From: Bacteroides ilei
GTDB lineage: Bacteria > Bacteroidota > Bacteroidia > Bacteroidales > Bacteroidaceae
Direction of reading: 5' to 3'
Assembly: GCF_900128495.1 (NCBI RefSeq)
Contig: NZ_LT635801.1
Location: forward strand, 569,997 to 633,996
DNA: 64,000 bases
The notes under the pieces were generated by a model that worked only from the letters and a program-made list of their open reading frames with translations, ran no database searches and had not been told where the DNA came from. Positions 62,395 to 64,000 of this stretch are shown here, piece after piece. How positions within the stretch are numbered: position 1 is the first letter of the stretch; each line of letters begins with the position of its first letter. The position numbers and the translations under genes are program-made.

Positions 62395-62847
62395 TTATTG
62401 TAAAACATAGAGCTCAACATCGCCACAATCCGTAAAATAAGCTTTTCCTTCCACTTTTTCACCATTAAACAAATCCACATGTCCGGAAGCATCACTCCAA
62501 TTACAGTTCTTGAAGATTATGATACCTTTTTTCCCTTTGAAGTCTTCCAGTTTTTTCCCTTTTATCGGTGTGCCGCCTATCTTTTGCTTGATGAAGCTAA
62601 GCATGTCAGTTACTCTATAAAGATACCATTTCTTGTCCTTTCCCGAAGATGTGGCACCGTCATAGCGTGATATGGGCATACCTGAATAGTTAAAGGCATA
62701 CGACAGACGTATTGCGCATGCGTTGGTGAAGAAGCCGGCTTTTATGTTCTCTTCTACTTTTCCGCCGATTAGTTTACCGACCGCTGATGTTGGTAGATCC
62801 TTAACTTTGCTGAAGTTGGAACTCAGTGTTGAATAAGTAATGCTCAT
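62395..62847 (-). CDS. tae4: T6SS amidase effector Tae4
   Basis: 150 residues. Catalytic Cys in NACAIRLSYAFNYSG, His in ASGHVDLFNG; the surrounding IGGKVEENIKAGFF, WYLYRVTDM and FKGKKGIIIFKNCNWSD follow Tae4 enzymes of Gram-negative bacteria closely. An NlpC/P60-like peptidase that cuts peptidoglycan cross-links (D-Glu to mDAP) of rivals after T6SS delivery. No signal peptide, as expected. Start at 62847 (MSIT...) fits the family's N-terminus; a longer frame begins at 62874. Confidence 0.9.
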   Translation of the reverse strand: MSITYSTLSSNFSKVKDLPTSAVGKLIGGKVEENIKAGFFTNACAIRLSYAFNYSGMPISRYDGATSSGKDKKWYLYRVTDMLSFIKQKIGGTPIKGKKLEDFKGKKGIIIFKNCNWSDASGHVDLFNGEKVEGKAYFTDCGDVELYVLQ

Positions 62848-63002
62848 AATGTTCTTTTTTAGTTCGTTAAACATTCATTATAGAATAGCTTCAAGTAGTT
62901 GCTTCATCTTAAAGGAACCATAAGTTGGCTCGTAATATAATAAAACTTATTGATACTTGAAAATATTTTCAGGAACTTATTAATGTTAATAATGAAATTA
63001 GG

Positions 63003-63010
63003 TATCTTTG
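63003..63010 (+). promoter_or_regulatory. -7 element of the 63035 gene
   Basis: TATCTTTG, 24 bases before the ATG; no clear -33. Confidence 0.5.
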
Positions 63011-63034
63011 TAGAAGAAATTAAAAAATAATGCA

Positions 63035-63352
63035 ATGGATATAAGGCAAATAATAAAGGAAAAGCGTGATATTTTTAAAGCCATGGATCAGGCAATAGAC
63101 AAAACATTAAATGTACAAGATGCTCAAATGCGTAAAGAAGGTAGATTGGATCTGGATAAACTACGGGGCAAAGACCCGGCAGTACCTTTTTTTATCGGTT
63201 ATGCGTATGAATTTGAATATGATTGTTCTAAAGATACAAAGTATGCCCAAAAAGCAATAGAAGAGTATAATAATCTTATTAATTATGAATATGCTTTTTT
63301 ACATGCAAATATTGAACGGTTGCAGAGTGCTGTAAATAGTGTAAATCCATAA
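63035..63352 (+). CDS. Small protein of unknown function
   Basis: 105 residues, helical and charged (IIKEKRDIFKAMDQAIDKTLNVQDAQMRKEGRLD), no signal peptide. Own promoter. Could be an orphan cargo or accessory gene of the neighbouring cassette. Not recognised. Confidence 0.55.
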   Translation: MDIRQIIKEKRDIFKAMDQAIDKTLNVQDAQMRKEGRLDLDKLRGKDPAVPFFIGYAYEFEYDCSKDTKYAQKAIEEYNNLINYEYAFLHANIERLQSAVNSVNP

Positions 63353-63437
63353 ATGTATAAAGAATCTATATTCTTGAAAAGATGTTTGCTCGGGGTAAGA
63401 ACAGACATCTTTTTTATTGTGAGTTTTGCTATATTCA

Positions 63438-64000
63438 ATGAAGATTGATAAGATTGTCAAATATCTTAATTCTAACACAATTATGGGAAATAATATAAAC
63501 CTTTGTGATAGTGTTGTTGACATAATATCATTGATATTATGGATATTACTAATGATGTTATTAGTAACAATGTGTTCTGGCAACAAATTCATGCATCGAT
63601 TTTTACCTATTGGATTTGTAGAAAGTAAATGGAAATATTTCCTTATATCTTTTATTCTGGCTTTTGTGTTGATTTTTTTCTTACTTCTTGTTTGCATTTT
63701 TAATGAAGGGGAGTTTTTCTGGATAGTGAATAAGAATATCTCAACAGAATGGGAAACTTGGGGAGGTTTTGCCACTTGCTTGTCTGCAATCTTTACGTTG
63801 ATAACTGTCTTTTATGCCTATACCGCATTTACGAATTCCAATAGGGCTTTGAAGTCACAACAGAAAGCTGCCGAAAGAGCCTCATTTGATGCGACTTTTA
63901 CACAGATGTTTGCACAGCATAATATATTGTATGCCAAAAACAGATGTTTGAGGTACAAGCATTGTCATTTTGCAGAGTTTGTTGAGTTCTTTGAACGAAT
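63438..64000 (+). CDS. Membrane protein resembling putative abortive-infection proteins, 5' part
   Basis: At least 187 residues, cut by the window edge. Two strong transmembrane segments (LILWILLMMLLVTM near residues 33-46; FLISFILAFVLIFFLLLVCIF near 70-90), a third amphipathic one (CLSAIFTLITVFYAYTAF), then a short coiled linker and ASFDATFTQMFAQHNILYA. This layout, membrane helices then an F..TF..M...HN motif, is that of putative phage abortive-infection (putAbiC-type) proteins. ATG 63483 in the same frame is an alternative start. Confidence 0.55.
   Translation, partial: MKIDKIVKYLNSNTIMGNNINLCDSVVDIISLILWILLMMLLVTMCSGNKFMHRFLPIGFVESKWKYFLISFILAFVLIFFLLLVCIFNEGEFFWIVNKNISTEWETWGGFATCLSAIFTLITVFYAYTAFTNSNRALKSQQKAAERASFDATFTQMFAQHNILYAKNRCLRYKHCHFAEFVEFFER

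Noticed and set aside
60636..62847. Recombinase-associated orphan-immunity array (rAID type)
   Set aside because: A toxin gene (Tae4) is present with one candidate immunity gene, no array of orphan immunity genes is seen, and the recombinase is explained by the adjacent 31-bp inverted repeats.
63299..63775. 158-codon minus-strand frame
   Set aside because: Antisense to the membrane-protein gene, which has clear transmembrane helices and domain structure; composition of the antisense frame is not protein-like.

Overview
The window is chromosomal DNA of a Bacteroidales bacterium, most likely Bacteroidaceae (Bacteroides or Phocaeicola). Supporting this are the SusC-like TonB receptors, the typical carboxynorspermidine dehydrogenase/bcp/recA run, lipoproteins with Bacteroides-style lipoboxes, and repeated TAnnTTTG (-7) promoter elements. 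Two halves are visible: conserved backbone (1 to about 24.44 kb) and an integrated mobile element (about 24.48 kb to beyond the right edge).

Backbone. The window opens in the 3' part of mfd. Next is a phosphate-scavenging cluster: a histidine acid phosphatase, a TonB receptor preceded by five 11-bp tandem repeats resembling a PhoB-type box, a beta-helix lipoprotein, and a metallophosphatase whose frame is broken at a run of eight T. Then come a three-gene acyl-CoA carboxylase operon (biotin carboxylase, biotin carrier, carboxyltransferase), a TlpA-like thioredoxin with an N-acetylmuramoyl-L-alanine amidase, a secreted unknown protein, bcp-recA, carboxynorspermidine dehydrogenase, a double-META lipoprotein, an outer-membrane beta-barrel protein, and dnaK. 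Strong stem-loop terminators separate most units.

Mobile element. It starts just after the dnaK terminator with a helix-turn-helix protein overlapping a tyrosine integrase. From 26.6 to 43.3 kb it carries small accessory genes (SSB, ParA with a small partner, LPD11-like protein, PP-loop ATPase, phosphoribosyltransferase, SLOG protein). Seven of these genes are preceded by long structured leaders of common architecture whose stems differ in sequence but keep pairing. A 4.1-kb, AT-rich cargo (alpha-oxoamine synthase, TetR regulator, DUF4377-like lipoprotein, astacin-like protease) lies between two nearly identical 763-bp direct repeats. A four-gene operon with a lipoprotein and membrane protein, a probable oriT region and a MobV relaxase follow.

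The right part (49-64 kb) looks like interbacterial-competition and phase-variation cargo. It holds an OmpA-like barrel protein, an orphan TssD/Hcp-like tube protein, and a DNA segment bounded by 31-bp perfect inverted repeats that each contain a start codon. The only visible promoter lies outside the left repeat and an XerD-like recombinase gene lies just outside the right one, which suggests an invertible switch between an ATP-grasp ligase and an ATPase plus helical-repeat pair. The ligase gene is now split by a 5.6-kb IS21-type composite with two divergent istAB pairs and a 7-bp target duplication. Beyond it are a Tae4 T6SS amidase effector with a WG-repeat lipoprotein as probable immunity protein, and at the edge a membrane protein resembling putative abortive-infection proteins. 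No tRNA, rRNA or CRISPR array was recognised.
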